Positions 14,005 through 14,988 of a stretch of DNA of 14,988 nucleotides are shown here, in pieces. Numbering within the stretch: the first letter of the stretch is position 1; the number at the start of each line of letters is the position of its first letter. The notes under the pieces are model-generated. The model made no database searches. It was not told the origin of the DNA and saw only the letters and a list, made by a program, of their open reading frames with translations. Source of the DNA: Nitrospinota bacterium (lineage in GTDB: Bacteria > UBA8248); NCBI GenBank assembly GCA_003506735.1, contig DNYS01000107.1, forward strand, positions 9,269-24,256, given 5' to 3'. Position numbers and translations under genes: made by a program.

Positions 14005-14781
14005 CTAGTACTGAACGAATCCACCGTCCACGTTGATGGCTTGGCCCGTAATTCCGCCGGAATCGTCGCAGGCCAGCAGTAGCGCCAGCGGAGCGCACTC
14101 CGCCGGATCGATAAAGCGCTTCATCGGAACTTTGTTGCGAAGCTCCTCGCGTTGTTCCTCGAAGCTCTTTCCGGTTTCGTCCGCCCATTTTTGGATGCTC
14201 TCGTCGAACATTTCGGTGGCCACAAAGGTGGGGCATATGCAATTAGCGGTGATCCCGAGCGCGGCCACCTCGGCGGAGAGCGCCCGCGTCAGACCGAGGA
14301 CGGCATGCTTCGAGGCGGCGTAGGCGCTCCGGTAGGCCAGGCCAATCTTTCCAGAGACCGATGCCACGTTGATGATTTTGCCTCTCTTGCGCTCGATCAT
14401 CGAGGGCAGGACCTCGCGAATCGCCACGAACGGGGCCTTGGCGTTAATCTGCATTGTGCGGTCCCACACTTCGTCCGGGAGCTCGTGCACGGCCTCGAAA
14501 CTGACGATACCGGCGTTGTTCACCAGGATATCGACCGGACCGAGTTCTTTCGCGGTGGCACGGAGACCGCTCACAATATCCTCGTCTTTTTCCACGTCGC
14601 ACTTGCAAACAAGGGCCTTCCCCCCCAAAGCGCGGACTTTTTCCGCCACCGCCTCGAGCCTTTCCACCCGGCGGGCGGCAAGGGCGACATCGGCGCCCTC
14701 TTTGGCGAAAATCATCGCGATTTCGCCTCCGATTCCGCCCGAGGCGCCCGTTATAAATGCGACTTTTCCTTCGAGTTTCAT
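14005..14781 (-). CDS. SDR-family oxidoreductase, NADP-type features, 3-hydroxybutyrate dehydrogenase-like C-terminus
   Basis: 258 residues with ATG at 14781 after GGAGGAATT. Cofactor loop TGASGGIG (11-18); beta-2 ends in AARR (R37, R38) with no Asp, favouring NADP(H). NNAG (88-91) and the tetrad N113 (INAKAPF), S141, Y154 and K158 (YAASK) are intact. A longer substrate-binding loop after CPTFVATEMF (residues 184-193), with a lysine/glutamate-rich stretch to about 218, resembles D-3-hydroxybutyrate dehydrogenase-type SDRs, which act on short beta-hydroxy acids. It follows the truncated AhpD-like gene by 36 nt and precedes the next SDR by 27 nt. The exact substrate is unknown. Confidence 0.93.
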   Translation of the reverse strand: MKLEGKVAFITGASGGIGGEIAMIFAKEGADVALAARRVERLEAVAEKVRALGGKALVCKCDVEKDEDIVSGLRATAKELGPVDILVNNAGIVSFEAVHELPDEVWDRTMQINAKAPFVAIREVLPSMIERKRGKIINVASVSGKIGLAYRSAYAASKHAVLGLTRALSAEVAALGITANCICPTFVATEMFDESIQKWADETGKSFEEQREELRNKVPMKRFIDPAECAPLALLLACDDSGGITGQAINVDGGFVQY

Positions 14782-14817
14782 AATTCCTCCGGTTTCGTTC
14801 AGGGATTTTTGGGTTGC

Positions 14818-14988
14818 TCAAATATCTCCGGCCAGAACGTCCCTCGCATAGCGGCTGAGCTTCTCCGGCGGCACTTTCGTCGAGCGCATGCCAGGCGGGG
14901 GAGTCTCAAGCTCCAGCTGGAACGTGTCGTTCAACCGGTTCATCAGATTGAAATGACAGATAACGACAGTAAGTTCGATCAGTTCCTG
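14818..14988 (-). CDS. C-terminus of an AhpD/carboxymuconolactone decarboxylase-like protein (cut by window edge)
   Basis: The last 56 codons of a minus-strand gene that enters from the right edge and stops with TGA at 14818-14820; too short and incomplete for standard ORF thresholds. The translation contains QELIELTVVICHFNLMNRLN followed by DTFQLELE, the typical C-terminal helix of carboxymuconolactone decarboxylase-like/alkylhydroperoxidase AhpD-core proteins, which end in an 'eLt..i...n..nr..d' helix. The tail PPPGMRSTKVPPEKLSRYARD is proline-rich. The N-terminal part, with any CxxC redox pair, is outside the window, so a peroxidase and a decarboxylase-like role cannot be separated. It is the first visible gene of the leftward operon, 36 nt before the SDR. 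Confidence 0.72.
   Translation of the reverse strand, partial: QELIELTVVICHFNLMNRLNDTFQLELETPPPGMRSTKVPPEKLSRYARDVLAGDI

Noticed and set aside
1..14988. CRISPR arrays, tRNA/rRNA genes, insertion sequences, attachment sites
   Set aside because: I saw no regularly spaced repeats, cloverleaf-like sequences, transposase-like proteins or flanking direct repeats.

Overview
This is a 15-kb stretch of a Gram-negative-type bacterial chromosome, packed with genes for uptake and catabolism of small molecules. GC is moderate to high, clearly higher by eye to the right of about 9000. Evidence for a Gram-negative is the periplasmic-type ABC receptor with a Sec signal, the TRAP-type receptor and the Shine-Dalgarno-led genes. 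The set (four SDR dehydrogenases, two beta-hydroxyacid dehydrogenases, cyclase, BKACE, paired alpha/beta hydrolases) recalls metabolically versatile marine or soil lineages. I cannot assign a phylum: there is no rRNA, tRNA or housekeeping marker here.

Left block (1-4030, minus strand). Reading leftward: an atypical SDR (2829-3581), a candidate terminator, an M24 'creatinase/aminopeptidase' family protein whose usual metal ligands are partly replaced (1591-2733), and a family-5 ABC substrate-binding protein (26-1555). Transporter permeases, if linked, lie left of the window.

Middle block (4031-8550). A GntR/HutC-type regulator (4031-4786) is divergent from the left block. It is followed by a beta-hydroxyacid dehydrogenase (4925-5827), which meets a second, related dehydrogenase tail to tail (5831-6721). 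A DctP-type TRAP solute receptor without a signal peptide (6855-7784) is divergent from that second dehydrogenase and convergent with another SDR (7807-8550). The two divergent promoter regions (3582-4030 and 6722-6854) share an identical 12-mer that lies in or overlaps an inverted repeat in each, a candidate common operator.

A gene-free stretch (8551-9007) separates this from the right block (9008-14988), seven minus-strand genes that look like one operon. In transcription order these are: the C-terminus of an apparent AhpD/carboxymuconolactone decarboxylase-like protein (cut by the window edge), SDR, SDR, a cyclase-family metal hydrolase, a BKACE (DUF849) beta-keto acid cleavage enzyme, and two paralogous alpha/beta hydrolases resembling the C-C bond hydrolase group of 2,6-dihydroxypseudooxynicotine hydrolase. 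My reading, which is inference, is a catabolic route in which SDRs oxidise hydroxyls to ketones, hydrolases and the cyclase-family enzyme open or cleave the resulting (di)ketone or cyclic intermediate, and BKACE condenses a beta-keto acid with acetyl-CoA to release acetoacetate and an acyl-CoA. This combination is the best candidate in the window for an undescribed pathway.
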